Shown here: positions 21,320 to 29,065 of the stretch, in pieces
Position numbering within the stretch: the stretch's first letter is position 1
Layout: every line of letters begins with the position of its first letter
Virus record (IMG/VR): IMGVR_UViG_3300046535_000883
Coordinates: 1-39,778 of that record
Direction: 5' to 3' (one strand)
DNA: 39,778 bases
From: a virus
Notes under the pieces: model-generated
Databases searched by the model: none
What the model was told of the DNA's origin: nothing
What the model saw: the letters and a program-made list of their open reading frames with translations, nothing else
Position numbers and translations under genes: made by a program

Positions 21320-22231
21320 ATGTCCGCACCCGTAGCAACACTCCTGACGCAGCAATACACCGATTCGGTGGAATTGCTGCTTCAACAAAGCGGCCCGCGC
21401 TTGCGCGACGCCGTGATGGTCAAAGCCGGCTACATTGGCGAGGCCGCAAACCCCGTCGACCAGGTGGGCCAGGTCAAGCCGACCAGGGATCCGCCGCGCA
21501 ACAGCGACACGCCGGTGCTTTCCCTGCCGACGGATCGCCGTTGGGTCTACCCGCACGACTACGTGGCGAGCGATCTGATCGATCAATTCGATCAGCTGCG
21601 CACCGTCGACCAATTGACGAACCCGTGCGTGCAGGCTGGCGCAATGGCCGTCAATCGCGCCCAGGATGACGAGGTGTTGCTCGCCTCACTTGGCACCGCG
21701 CAAACCGGCAAGACGGGCGCTACCGCCACGTCGCTGCCGGCGGGTCAACAGATCGCCGCCAACTTCGGCGCGGCCGGTAACACGGGGCTCACCGTCGCGA
21801 AGCTGCGCAAGGCTCGGCAGCTGCTGATGAGCGCCGGCGCCGACTGGCTCAACGATCCCATGTATTGCGCCGTGACCACGCTCGACCACGACTCGATGCT
21901 GGCGGAGACGCAGATCATCAACAGCGACTATTCCGGCAACGTCGATCGGCCGGCCCTGGTCGATGGGATCGTGCAGCGTTTCCTGGGGATCAACTTCGTG
22001 ATTGTCGAGTTCACGGACACCGTGTACTCGGCCAGCACGACGATGGGCCAGGCGACGCGACTCGTTCCGCTGTGGGTCAAGAGCGGCCTTCACTTGGGTC
22101 TGTGGAACGACACCGAGACGAAGATCGATCAGCGCCCCGACAAGAACTACTCCTATCAGTGGTATGTGCGCTGCACCGTTGGCGCCACGCGACTGCAGGA
22201 GAAAAAGATGGTGCAGATCTCCACGGTCTAA
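21320..22231 (+). CDS. Major capsid protein
   Basis: 303 residues. The N-terminus (VATLLTQQYTDSVELLLQQSGPRLRDAV), then RRWVYPHDYVASDLIDQFD and NPCVQAGAMAVNRAQDDEVL, SLPAGQQIA, and SGLHLGLWNDTETKIDQRPDKNY match the phage capsid family found with T7-like connectors and scaffolds in podoviruses such as BPP-1. A strong GAGGAG site lies before the ATG. The gene is flanked by a hairpin upstream and two hairpins downstream, fitting high expression. A terminator two genes on limits read-through into the tail genes. Confidence 0.92.
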   Translation: MSAPVATLLTQQYTDSVELLLQQSGPRLRDAVMVKAGYIGEAANPVDQVGQVKPTRDPPRNSDTPVLSLPTDRRWVYPHDYVASDLIDQFDQLRTVDQLTNPCVQAGAMAVNRAQDDEVLLASLGTAQTGKTGATATSLPAGQQIAANFGAAGNTGLTVAKLRKARQLLMSAGADWLNDPMYCAVTTLDHDSMLAETQIINSDYSGNVDRPALVDGIVQRFLGINFVIVEFTDTVYSASTTMGQATRLVPLWVKSGLHLGLWNDTETKIDQRPDKNYSYQWYVRCTVGATRLQEKKMVQISTV

Positions 22232-22245
22232 GCCGTCATGCAGCA

Positions 22246-22270
22246 CGGCGCCAGGAGGATCCTGGCGCCG
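22246..22270 (+). other. Strong hairpin after the capsid gene
   Basis: An 11-bp perfect stem (CGGCGCCAGGA with its complement) has a GGA loop. No T-run follows, so it is not a normal terminator. An AGGAGG ribosome-site-like motif is buried in it. It may protect the capsid mRNA end after processing or bind a protein. Confidence 0.6.
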
Positions 22271-22281
22271 AACCATTCAGC

Positions 22282-22296
22282 GCCGCAGGATGCGGC
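22282..22296 (+). other. Second GGA-loop hairpin
   Basis: GCCGCA, loop GGA, TGCGGC: a perfect 6-bp stem only 11 bases after the first hairpin and directly before the GAGG ribosome site of the next gene (ATG at 22311). Both hairpins present GGA in the loop, the pattern bound by CsrA/RsmA proteins, though the match to the full consensus is only partial. Confidence 0.45.
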
Positions 22297-22310
22297 ATTG
22301 AGGCAACAAC

Positions 22311-22781
22311 ATGGCAGCGTTCTACACCCTGGAGCTCGGCGGCGTTTCTGGCACGTCGGGAACAAGCGGCACGGTCGACGGGCTCCCCGTCGTCAAGCCG
22401 TCAGCAACCGTCGGACACGGCGGGCGCATTCGCGTCTTTCGTGGCAGCTACACGTTGACGGGCACGGCCGTAACCACGGCCGACACGCTCAACGTCTGCA
22501 TCATGCCATCGGGCTCGATCTTCCAGTTCGGCATGATTACCTGCGGCGTCACGCTCGGCACGTCGACCGTCGCGCTCGGCATTGCCGGCACAACGGGCAA
22601 GTACCGCGCAGCGGCCGTGTTCACCGCAGTCGATACGCCGACGCCGTTCGGCGTTGCGTCGATCATGGCGAACCAGACACCGCTCGCCGCGGATGAGCGG
22701 ATCATCGGCACGATCGCGGTTGCGAACCTTCCGACCACGGGGCAATCGCTCGTGGTGCAAATGTTCGCCAGCAACGCGTAG
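22311..22781 (+). CDS. Probable head decoration protein
   Basis: 156 residues, beta-rich and low in charge: GHGGRIRVFRGSYTLTGTAVTTADTLNVCIMPSG, GTTGKYRAAAVFT, ADERIIGTIAVANLPTTGQ. It follows the major capsid gene, separated only by two hairpins, and is ended by a strong terminator. Phages of this type often encode an abundant decoration or minor capsid protein here. The role is inferred from place and composition, not homology. Confidence 0.6.
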   Translation: MAAFYTLELGGVSGTSGTSGTVDGLPVVKPSATVGHGGRIRVFRGSYTLTGTAVTTADTLNVCIMPSGSIFQFGMITCGVTLGTSTVALGIAGTTGKYRAAAVFTAVDTPTPFGVASIMANQTPLAADERIIGTIAVANLPTTGQSLVVQMFASNA

Positions 22782-22820
22782 CACCGCACTGATACCCTCC
22801 TCCGTTGGTGCGGCACTTCA

Positions 22821-22853
22821 TGGGGCGGGGAGCAATTCCCGCCCCACTTTTTT
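22821..22853 (+). terminator. Rho-independent terminator ending the head module
   Basis: Stem TGGGGCGGGGA with TTCCCGCCCCA (11 pairs, one G-U), GCAA tetraloop (22832-22835), then C and six T (22848-22853). It lies between the decoration-like gene and the tail genes, the same relative place as T7 T-phi after gene 10. No promoter is seen after it, so partial read-through must supply the tail and lysis genes. Confidence 0.88.
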
Positions 22854-22874
22854 GACCGTTAGGAGCACGCGAAC

Positions 22875-23096
22875 ATGGCAACCCGCCGTTTTTCCATTGG
22901 ACCGAACGAACGCGTCGAGGACGTTGTTGAAGCTGTCGGCGCCGCGACCGCAACCAAATCGATTGAGCTCACCGTCGACCTGGGCGCCATCAAGGCGACC
23001 GGCAATCCGTCCACGTCGATCTACCGCGATGAGCTCCTGCACGCGCTCATCGTTCTGGAGGACTACCTTCAAAAGCTGATCTGGCCGCCGGCGTAA
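22875..23096 (+). CDS. Small structural-region protein
   Basis: 73 residues; TAGGAGC ribosome site before the ATG. A compact alpha/beta protein: FSIGPNERVEDVVEAVGAATATKSIELTVDLG, then IYRDELLHALIVLEDYLQKLIWPPA. It precedes the tail tubular protein gene and directly follows the terminator, so its expression depends on read-through. Not recognised. It may be a head-tail joining or minor head protein. Confidence 0.7.
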   Translation: MATRRFSIGPNERVEDVVEAVGAATATKSIELTVDLGAIKATGNPSTSIYRDELLHALIVLEDYLQKLIWPPA

Positions 23097-23109
23097 CCAG
23101 GGGCTCGCC

Positions 23110-23715
23110 GTGTCAATCGCTGCTGTTGACGTTGCGAACACCGCGCTCGCGCTGCTCGGGATCCCAGGGATCTCCTCCCTGTCCGACGACAACGCGAAGG
23201 CGCGGGCGATGTCGCGCTCGTATGACATCCAGAGGCGCGCAGAGCTCCGTGCGCACCTTTGGAGTTTCGCCATGGCTCGAACCACCACGCCGGCGAGCTC
23301 GACCGTGCCAGCGTTCGATTTCGCGGCTCAGTACGCGTTTCCAACGGACGCCCTGCGGATCGTCCAGGCCGGCGACTGGTATCCGGGGGAGATCTCCGTC
23401 GACTACAGCAACGCGACCAACGCGGACTATCGCCTGGAGGGCCGGTTCATCCTGTCGAACGTCGTCGGCGCGCCGCTCAAGGTGCGTTACGTGTCCGACG
23501 TTACGGATCCCAACCTCCTCGATCCGCTTTTCGTGGTGGCCTTCGCCGCGCGCCTGGCGTCCGCGACGTGCTTGCTGCTGACGGAGAGCAACGTCAAGAA
23601 AAAGGACATCAGCGACGACTACAAGATGGCGATTACGCAAGCCGTCCAGGTGAACGCCGTCGAGAAAACGCCGGAGCAGCTGCCTGACAATTCCTGGATG
23701 ATCGCGAGGCTCTGA
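23110..23715 (+). CDS. Tail tubular protein A-like (T7 gp11 type)
   Basis: 201 residues from GTG, with AGGGG upstream. It is an adaptor between portal and nozzle. Family signs: DVANTALALLGIPGISSLSDD at the start, RRAELRAHLWSFAMART, FPTDALRIV, and LDPLFVVAFAARLASATCLLLTES near the middle-end. Length agrees with T7 gp11 (196). The next gene begins at TGATG overlap and is the gp12-like partner. Confidence 0.9.
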   Translation: MSIAAVDVANTALALLGIPGISSLSDDNAKARAMSRSYDIQRRAELRAHLWSFAMARTTTPASSTVPAFDFAAQYAFPTDALRIVQAGDWYPGEISVDYSNATNADYRLEGRFILSNVVGAPLKVRYVSDVTDPNLLDPLFVVAFAARLASATCLLLTESNVKKKDISDDYKMAITQAVQVNAVEKTPEQLPDNSWMIARL

Positions 23716-26066
23716 TGCCGAAGGCGTCGCCTCTGCTGTCGTCGTTCTCCGCCGGCGAGCTCTCCCCGCTGCTGGAGGGCCGCGCCGATTTCGACAAGTA
23801 CAAGAGCGGTTGCGCGATCCTGGAGAATTACATCGTCACGGTCCAGGGACCGGCCCGCATGCGCGTCGGCACGCAGATGGGAGGGCAGACCAAAACCGCG
23901 ACGGATCTCGCGTTCATGGTCCCATTCGAGGCCAACACGGATGCCGCGTTCATGCTCGAAGTGGGCAACGGCTATCTGCGCTTCTGGTTTCAGCGCAAGC
24001 GGATCCTGGTCGCGAGCGGAGGCTTCTGGAAACCCGGCGACGGGAGCTCGGATCCGATCGCGGAGCTCGCGACGCCGTGGACGCTGGCGGAGCTCACCGG
24101 CGAGGACGGCGCGCTCAATCTGCAGTTTGCGCAGAGCAACGACGTGATGTGGATCGTCCACTCCGCGCACCCGCCGCAGAAACTCAGCCGGATCGACAAG
24201 TATCAATTCGCCCTGGCGCCAATGGGCGACGGCACGCACCTACCCTCGCCGTTCAAGGATCAGAACATCGACAAGAGCAAGACGATCTACGCGAGCGCGA
24301 TCTCGGGCAACGGGATCCTGCTCACCGGATCGGCGCCTGGGATCTTTACGCAGGATATGGTGGGCACGGGCATCTACCTCGAACAGCCGGCCGCCGACTC
24401 GATCAAGCCCTGGGGCGTTGCGCTGCCGTTCGTCGCCGGCGACACGATCCGCTCCGACGGCAATAACTACCAGGCCGTCAACAGCGCCACGTCGGGCAAC
24501 CTCAAGCCGACGCACACGAGCGGCGCGAAGTTCGACGGTAAAACCGGCGTCCAGTGGACCTGGACGGATTCGGGTTTCGGCGTCGTCGACATCACTAGCG
24601 TATCGAGCGACGGATTGACGGCGCAGGGCAACGTGCGGGTGCAGCTGCCGCTCACGCTCAAGGGATCCACGACGCCGACACATCGATGGGCAAAGCAAGC
24701 CTGGAACACGACGGACGGCTATCCGGTTGCGATCTCGTTCTTTCGCGCTCGCCTGTGCTTCGGCCGCGGGCAAACCTTCTGGATGAGCGTCGTCGGGGAC
24801 TTCGAGAATTTTGCGACGACGGATGGCGGCGTGGCGACGGACGATATGGCGATCATCAACACCGTCGCCGCGAACCGCAACGACCGGATCCGCTGGTTCT
24901 GCAACCTGGGCCCGCTCGTCGTCGGCACTGCGTCGGGCGAGTACACCGTGGCGGAGCTCTCGAACAGCGGCCCGCTGTCAGCTGCGAACATCAACGTCAC
25001 GCCGCAATCCGGATTCGGATCTCGGCGCGTGGCGCCGGAGCGGATCCAGGAGGCCGTGCTGTACGTGCAGCGTGGCGGCCGCCGGCTGCGCGAGTGCCAG
25101 TTCGATTGGAACACGCAGGGATTCTCCTCGAAGGATGTCGCCGCGTTGTGCCAGGAGACTGTCGTCGGATCTCGCAGCGTGACCGGACAGAGCGGGATCA
25201 TTGCGCTCGCGTATCAGCGCGAACCGGACTCAATCATCTGGTGCGTGCGCGGCGACGGGCAGCTGCTCGGGTTCACGTACAGCAACGAGCACAACACGTT
25301 TGCCTGGCACCGGCACAAGATCGGCGGGATCTACGCCGGCACGACCGGCGTCACGCTCGACTATGGCCTGGTGCGCTCGATCGCGTGCATCCCTGGGCAA
25401 GATAACTCGACGGACGACGTGTATATGTGCGTCTCGCGCACGATCGCCGGCGCCGTGGTCAATACGATCGAAGTCATGGGCTCGCACACCGCCTGGACGA
25501 GCTCGAACGTGTACTACTACCACGACGTTCCGGACGCGACGGAGGCGTTCTATCTCGATGGCTGGACGCGTGGCGTGGTCGACACCGGCAACGGGATCAC
25601 CGTACCCGATTACACCGGCGCCACCGTCTCCGGCGTGGTCAATGGCATGTACGTGCTGCCGCAAACGCTCGACGACGGCTATTTCACCGTGCCGATCGGC
25701 CACGTCGGCAACAACATCATTGTTGGCTACGCCTACCAGGCGACGCTGCAGACGATGCGCGTTGACGCCGGCGGCGCCGACGGCACCGCCCAGGGCAAGC
25801 TCACGCGCATGCAGAGCGTTACCGTGCGGCTGCTCAATTCGCTCAACTTGCTCACGGGCCCGTCGACGGATCAGCTGTCGCGCGAGGAGTTCCGCAAGCA
25901 GAACGCCAAGATGGATAACCCGGTCGCGCTGTTCACCGGCGACCGCACGATCACGTGGGAGGGCGATTGGGACGAGGGCGCAAGGATCACGCTTCGCCAG
26001 GATCAGCCTTTTCCGTCGACGATCATCGCGCTCATGCCGCGGATGCACGTGGAGGACGAGCGTTGA
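23715..26066 (+). CDS. Tail tubular protein B-like (T7 gp12 type nozzle)
   Basis: 783 residues, close to T7 gp12 (794). It forms the tail nozzle through which DNA leaves. Family start: LLSSFSAGELSPLLEGRADFDKYKSGCAILENYIVTVQGPARMRVGTQ. Further signs are NDVMWIVHSAHPPQKLSRID, FFRARLCFGRGQTFWMSVVGDFENF, LVVGTASGEYTV and FGSRRVAPERIQEAVLYVQRGGRRLREC, all typical. The ATG overlaps the gp11-like stop by one base (TGATG). A GGAGG inside its last codons serves the following TTG-started gene. Confidence 0.92.
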   Translation: MPKASPLLSSFSAGELSPLLEGRADFDKYKSGCAILENYIVTVQGPARMRVGTQMGGQTKTATDLAFMVPFEANTDAAFMLEVGNGYLRFWFQRKRILVASGGFWKPGDGSSDPIAELATPWTLAELTGEDGALNLQFAQSNDVMWIVHSAHPPQKLSRIDKYQFALAPMGDGTHLPSPFKDQNIDKSKTIYASAISGNGILLTGSAPGIFTQDMVGTGIYLEQPAADSIKPWGVALPFVAGDTIRSDGNNYQAVNSATSGNLKPTHTSGAKFDGKTGVQWTWTDSGFGVVDITSVSSDGLTAQGNVRVQLPLTLKGSTTPTHRWAKQAWNTTDGYPVAISFFRARLCFGRGQTFWMSVVGDFENFATTDGGVATDDMAIINTVAANRNDRIRWFCNLGPLVVGTASGEYTVAELSNSGPLSAANINVTPQSGFGSRRVAPERIQEAVLYVQRGGRRLRECQFDWNTQGFSSKDVAALCQETVVGSRSVTGQSGIIALAYQREPDSIIWCVRGDGQLLGFTYSNEHNTFAWHRHKIGGIYAGTTGVTLDYGLVRSIACIPGQDNSTDDVYMCVSRTIAGAVVNTIEVMGSHTAWTSSNVYYYHDVPDATEAFYLDGWTRGVVDTGNGITVPDYTGATVSGVVNGMYVLPQTLDDGYFTVPIGHVGNNIIVGYAYQATLQTMRVDAGGADGTAQGKLTRMQSVTVRLLNSLNLLTGPSTDQLSREEFRKQNAKMDNPVALFTGDRTITWEGDWDEGARITLRQDQPFPSTIIALMPRMHVEDER

Positions 26067-26287
26067 CTGACAACAACATCTATCACAGCGGACGGCACCG
26101 GATGCGCGCGGCGCAGACGCCCTGGGAGCAGCACGTCGAGGATCGCCTGGACGCCCAGGACGTGAAGCTCGACGAGATCCTGGCGGCGTTCAAGGGCTCC
26201 AAGGTCGCGTTTGCTGTCATCAGTGGGCTCGCGAGCGTCGCGGCCGCGTTGGCAATCGTGTGGCACAACCTAATGGGGAAAGCATGA
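26063..26287 (+). CDS. Small single-span membrane protein (holin-like candidate)
   Basis: 74 residues from TTG at 26063, overlapping the previous stop (TTGA). A GGAGG seven bases before it settles the start. The charged N-terminus (MRAAQTPWEQHVEDRLDAQDVKLDEILAAF) is followed by one membrane span (VAFAVISGLASVAAALAIVW) near the C-terminus. Such proteins precede lysis or virion lysozyme genes in podoviruses and may be holin-like or membrane adaptors. The next gene encodes a candidate lysozyme (ATGA overlap). Confidence 0.65.
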   Translation: MTDNNIYHSGRHRMRAAQTPWEQHVEDRLDAQDVKLDEILAAFKGSKVAFAVISGLASVAAALAIVWHNLMGKA

Positions 26288-26733
26288 CCGACTTTCGCAA
26301 CCGCCTGGATCTGGAGCTCGGGATCCGCAGCAACAACCCCGGCAACATCCGACACTCCAACGAGTTCACCTGGAACGGACAGACCGGCGTGAACGGCAAA
26401 GGCTTCTGCATTTTCGACACGTGTGAGAACGGGATTCGCGCGCTCGCCAAGAACCTTCTCACCTATTTCGACAAGCACGGGCTCGACACCGTGACCGGAA
26501 TCGTTACGCGTTGGGCTCCGCCGAACGAGAACGACACGGCCGCCTACATCAAGAGCGTCGCCGGCACGCTTGGCGTCGCAGCTGATCGCGTGCTCGATCT
26601 GCATGACGTGTCGACCCTCGGCTCGCTGTGCGCCGCCATGGCGCGCCAGGAGAACGGCGCCGACGCGATCTCTGTCGTCACCGCCGCGATTTACATCGCC
26701 GGCACGTGCGACGCGTTGGGAGTTCCCGCATGA
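26284..26733 (+). CDS. Lysozyme-type/structural protein, candidate endolysin
   Basis: 149 residues; ATG overlaps the membrane-protein stop. The signature RSNNPGNIRHS near residue 16, then GFCIFDTCENGIRALAKNLLTYFDKHGLDTV and VTRWAPPNENDTAAYI, matches a family in phages annotated as structural protein or peptidoglycan hydrolase. It is soluble with no signal peptide. Between two membrane-protein genes it is the best endolysin candidate in the genome. A second muramidase-like activity is the transglycosylase domain of the 894-residue virion protein. The enzyme activity is not proven by the motif alone. Confidence 0.65.
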   Translation: MTDFRNRLDLELGIRSNNPGNIRHSNEFTWNGQTGVNGKGFCIFDTCENGIRALAKNLLTYFDKHGLDTVTGIVTRWAPPNENDTAAYIKSVAGTLGVAADRVLDLHDVSTLGSLCAAMARQENGADAISVVTAAIYIAGTCDALGVPA

Positions 26734-27176
26734 AATATTTTCGCAAGATCGTGCTCTGGTTGCTGTTCGCCGTCCTGGCCGACCAGAAGAAGATCCTCGC
26801 CCTGCTGGAGCGGATCATCGCTCTGCTAACCCGCCGCCCCGTGCGGCTCACTCTCGAAGGAAGTTCAATGAACCCTGTGATCGCTGGCGCTGCATTCGCG
26901 CTCGTTATCCGCTGCCTGGATAGCGAAACCCCTCCCGTCGCCGTCGTCGACACCAACGGCGTCCCGTCCGTCACGGCAACCCCGCCCGACACGGTTTGCA
27001 CCGTCTCGGAATCGGGCACGCCTGGCGTTTACAACGTCGCCGGCGTTGCTGGTCCCACGATCGGGCCCGTGAGCCTGGTCGCAACCGATGGCGTGCTCAC
27101 GTCGGCCGCGTTCACGTTCGACGTGATCGCTGACCCGACGAAGGCGCCGGCGTCGCTGGAAATCGCCGAAAGCTAA
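26730..27176 (+). CDS. Membrane-anchored beta domain protein with possible internal start
   Basis: 148 residues from ATG at 26730 (ATGA overlap). The first 46 residues contain a short hydrophobic helix (IVLWLLFAVLAD) and a basic region (LTRRPVRL). The rest is beta-rich and Ig-like in look: TPPVAVVDTNGVPSVTATPPDTVCTV, then VSLVATDGVLTSAAFTFDVIADP. An in-frame ATG at 26868 with AAGGAAG before it could make a soluble 102-residue form. Not recognised; may be a virion surface or lysis-associated protein. Confidence 0.6.
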   Translation: MKYFRKIVLWLLFAVLADQKKILALLERIIALLTRRPVRLTLEGSSMNPVIAGAAFALVIRCLDSETPPVAVVDTNGVPSVTATPPDTVCTVSESGTPGVYNVAGVAGPTIGPVSLVATDGVLTSAAFTFDVIADPTKAPASLEIAES

Positions 27177-27180
27177 AACC

Positions 27181-27540
27181 GTGACCCCTGCGAACCCGCG
27201 CTGTGTCGCCACGATCCACGCGATCAATTGCGCGTGGGCCGTGGCGGCCGCATTGGTTGTCGGCGCCGCAGGGGTTCACGATCGCGCGAAGCTCGGGAAA
27301 AAGATCATGCTGTACTCGGCCGGTTGGGCGACCTTTTGGGCTGGCAAGTGGTGTCTCGACTACGCCACGATCCTGCTCACGAAGGACGCGCAGACGATGG
27401 CCGCCGGCGCCCTGGTTATCACCGGCGTCACCGGGCCCATTTTCGCGCTGACCGGCTACATCCTCCGCAAGTACCTGGAGGAGGGCACCGAATCGCAACG
27501 GATCATTGCGAACACCCCGCTCAACGAAACCAAGGAGTAG
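27181..27540 (+). CDS. Three-span membrane protein, holin candidate
   Basis: 119 residues from GTG. Three hydrophobic segments (about 14-33 AINCAWAVAAALVVGAAGV, 43-63 IMLYSAGWATFWAGKWCLDY, 73-96 MAAGALVITGVTGPIFALTGYIL) and a charged C-terminal tail fit a class I holin. It lies between the candidate endolysin and the spanins. Two other small membrane proteins nearby (26063-26287, 28811-29065) compete for the role, so the exact holin cannot be named. Confidence 0.6.
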   Translation: MTPANPRCVATIHAINCAWAVAAALVVGAAGVHDRAKLGKKIMLYSAGWATFWAGKWCLDYATILLTKDAQTMAAGALVITGVTGPIFALTGYILRKYLEEGTESQRIIANTPLNETKE

Positions 27541-27542
27541 AA

Positions 27543-28061
27543 ATGAAACGTTATCTGATCCTCGCAGCAATCTCCGCGCTCACGCTGCCGGCGCTCGCAC
27601 AATCCGCGCAAGTGTGCATCTGCACCGCGCCCGCCGGCTGCACGATCGCGAGCGATCCGTTCCCCGCGCTGCCGACCGAACAGCCGACGATGTGTACGCT
27701 CAAGGCGGCCAACGGCAGCACGATCGCGCAGAACGCGCCCGTGGACTCCGCGACCATTCCGCTCTCGAACGCGACGCGCTGCTCGCCGGCGTCGCCGGCG
27801 TATAACCCAGGGCCCGCTGGTAGCAAGGCGTGCTCCGTGTTCGCCGGCAACACTTACGCCGTTGGCAATACGCTCACGTTCACGATGACCGCGACCTATG
27901 CGAGCTCGGGCGAGACTGGCGTCTCCGCTCCGCTCGCGTTCACTAACGTGGTTTCGCTGCCGATCAACACGCCGTCGAAACCGCTGAATCTGCGCGAGGC
28001 GCGTTGGGGCACGCCCGACGGCGAGCTCCTGCACGACATGCGCCTGGCCTGGATGGAGTGA
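27543..28061 (+). CDS. Secreted Cys-containing beta protein
   Basis: 172 residues with AGGAG before the ATG. A clear signal peptide (KRYLILAAISALTLPALAQS, cut near AQS-AQ) precedes a Cys-rich start (VCICTAPAGCTI, later MCTL, TRCSP and KACSV) and a beta-rich C-terminal half resembling a fibronectin type III-like domain (TFTMTATYASSGETGVSAPL). An exported protein among lysis genes may act in the host envelope, for example in receptor masking, or may be a virion protein. Not recognised. Confidence 0.7.
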   Translation: MKRYLILAAISALTLPALAQSAQVCICTAPAGCTIASDPFPALPTEQPTMCTLKAANGSTIAQNAPVDSATIPLSNATRCSPASPAYNPGPAGSKACSVFAGNTYAVGNTLTFTMTATYASSGETGVSAPLAFTNVVSLPINTPSKPLNLREARWGTPDGELLHDMRLAWME

Positions 28062-28065
28062 GGCA

Positions 28066-28236
28066 ATGCAGTGCCAGGGCGAGCATCGCGTGCGGAATAT
28101 GTACTTTTACTGCACGAAAGAAATGGGCCACGACGGGCGCCACCGCGACGTTGCGGGGCGCGAGTGGGTGCGCATGTTCGTGTGCGCGTGCTCTGGTCGC
28201 GCTCCCGCGCGCCCGCGTGAGAAAAAAGCAGCGTAA
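28066..28236 (+). CDS. 56-residue Cys/His protein
   Basis: A short gene with GGAG/GAGG just before the ATG; its stop overlaps the Rz start (TAATG). C3, H7, C16, H22, H26, C40 and C42 suggest a zinc finger. The pattern CQGEHR, YCTKEMGHDGRHRDVAGREW recurs in short phage proteins. Position, start signal and motif together make it a real gene. Function unknown. Confidence 0.65.
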   Translation: MQCQGEHRVRNMYFYCTKEMGHDGRHRDVAGREWVRMFVCACSGRAPARPREKKAA

Positions 28237-28814
28237 TGCCGTTCCTCACCGCGATCCCGTGGCTCACCGTCGCCAAATGGGCGGCGATTGCGTTCGCCGT
28301 CTGGTTCGCCTGGCACGAGCTCGATGCAGTCTGGTGTAACGGCGCGTGCTCGAAGCAAGCGAAGCGCGCGGACGCGGCAGAGGCGAAGATTGTGGAAATG
28401 CGCACGCGCGTCTCCGAGATCACGAGCACGCTGTCGAGCAAACTGATGGAGGCAATGGATGGAACCAAACGCGCAACGATCGACTATCTTCGAGTGTTTT
28501 CTGGAGTGGAGGCTGCCGCTAGTTCTGTGCATAGCGGTAGCGGCATTAGTCTCCCTCGCGATTTTGTCGGGGTGTCAGAGCGCGCCGCCCGTGCTGCCAA
28601 CGGACAAGGGGATCCCGAAACCGGACCAGGCGCGGCCGCTGCCGTTTCCGGAGTTCCCGAAACCGCGGCCGGCGCCGTCTACGACGAGCGCGAGCTCGCG
28701 GAGTTCAACGTAAAGGCTGCAAAAGCCTATCGCTCGTGCGTCGTCCTTCTGGACAGCTGCTACGTGCGCGAAAACGAGTACTTGGACGCATTTCACAAGG
28801 GAGCAACACCATGA
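28236..28814 (+). CDS. Rz: Rz-like inner-membrane spanin
   Basis: 192 residues, starting at TAATG. One N-terminal membrane span (TVAKWAAIAFAVWFAWHEL) is followed by a helical periplasmic part (AKRADAAEAKIVEMRTRVSEITSTLSSKLMEAM), as in i-spanins that, with an outer-membrane lipoprotein, fuse the membranes in the last lysis step. The partner gene lies wholly inside this one in the +1 frame (28459-28713), as in lambda. The part encoded across the embedded gene is low-complexity, as expected for overlapping frames. No similarity to lambda Rz is claimed beyond topology. Confidence 0.78.
   Translation: MPFLTAIPWLTVAKWAAIAFAVWFAWHELDAVWCNGACSKQAKRADAAEAKIVEMRTRVSEITSTLSSKLMEAMDGTKRATIDYLRVFSGVEAAASSVHSGSGISLPRDFVGVSERAARAANGQGDPETGPGAAAAVSGVPETAAGAVYDERELAEFNVKAAKAYRSCVVLLDSCYVRENEYLDAFHKGATP
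28459..28713 (+). CDS. Rz1: Rz1-like outer-membrane lipoprotein spanin, embedded in Rz
   Basis: 84 residues, entirely within the Rz gene, +1 frame, with GGAGG six bases before the ATG. A lipoprotein signal: hydrophobic stretch (LVLCIAVAALVSLAI), then lipobox LSGC with the lipidated C39. The mature part is Pro-rich (APPVLPTDKGIPKPDQARPL), the mark of o-spanins. Embedded gene, lipobox and Pro-rich tail together make the call firm. Confidence 0.85.
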   Translation: MEPNAQRSTIFECFLEWRLPLVLCIAVAALVSLAILSGCQSAPPVLPTDKGIPKPDQARPLPFPEFPKPRPAPSTTSASSRSST

Positions 28815-29065
28815 ACCGGACGAACCTAATGCGCGCGCTGCCGTGGATCATCGCGGCCGTCGTCGCGATCTGCTTTTTCGTTTTCTTGCGCGATCATCCT
28901 GCGATCCGCGTCCTGGCCGCGATCCTGTTCGGCGCCGTGGCCGGCGTTGCTGGCATGGCGATCCTCGCGATCAACGCGCCGGAAAAGGCGCAGGAGCTCG
29001 ACAACGCGCTCGCGGCCGCATTTCGCAAGGCGGCCGACGAAGTGGACGCCAAAGCCAAGAAGTGA
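28811..29065 (+). CDS. Small two-span membrane protein
   Basis: 84 residues; ATG overlaps the Rz stop (ATGA), with GGGAGC upstream. Two spans: LPWIIAAVVAICFFVFL (about 9-25) and VLAAILFGAVAGVAGMAILAI (about 32-52). An Ala/Lys-rich helical tail follows (FRKAADEVDAKAKK). It may be a holin or antiholin, or another envelope protein. Not recognised. Its stop overlaps the lipoprotein gene start (GTGA). Confidence 0.6.
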   Translation: MNRTNLMRALPWIIAAVVAICFFVFLRDHPAIRVLAAILFGAVAGVAGMAILAINAPEKAQELDNALAAAFRKAADEVDAKAKK

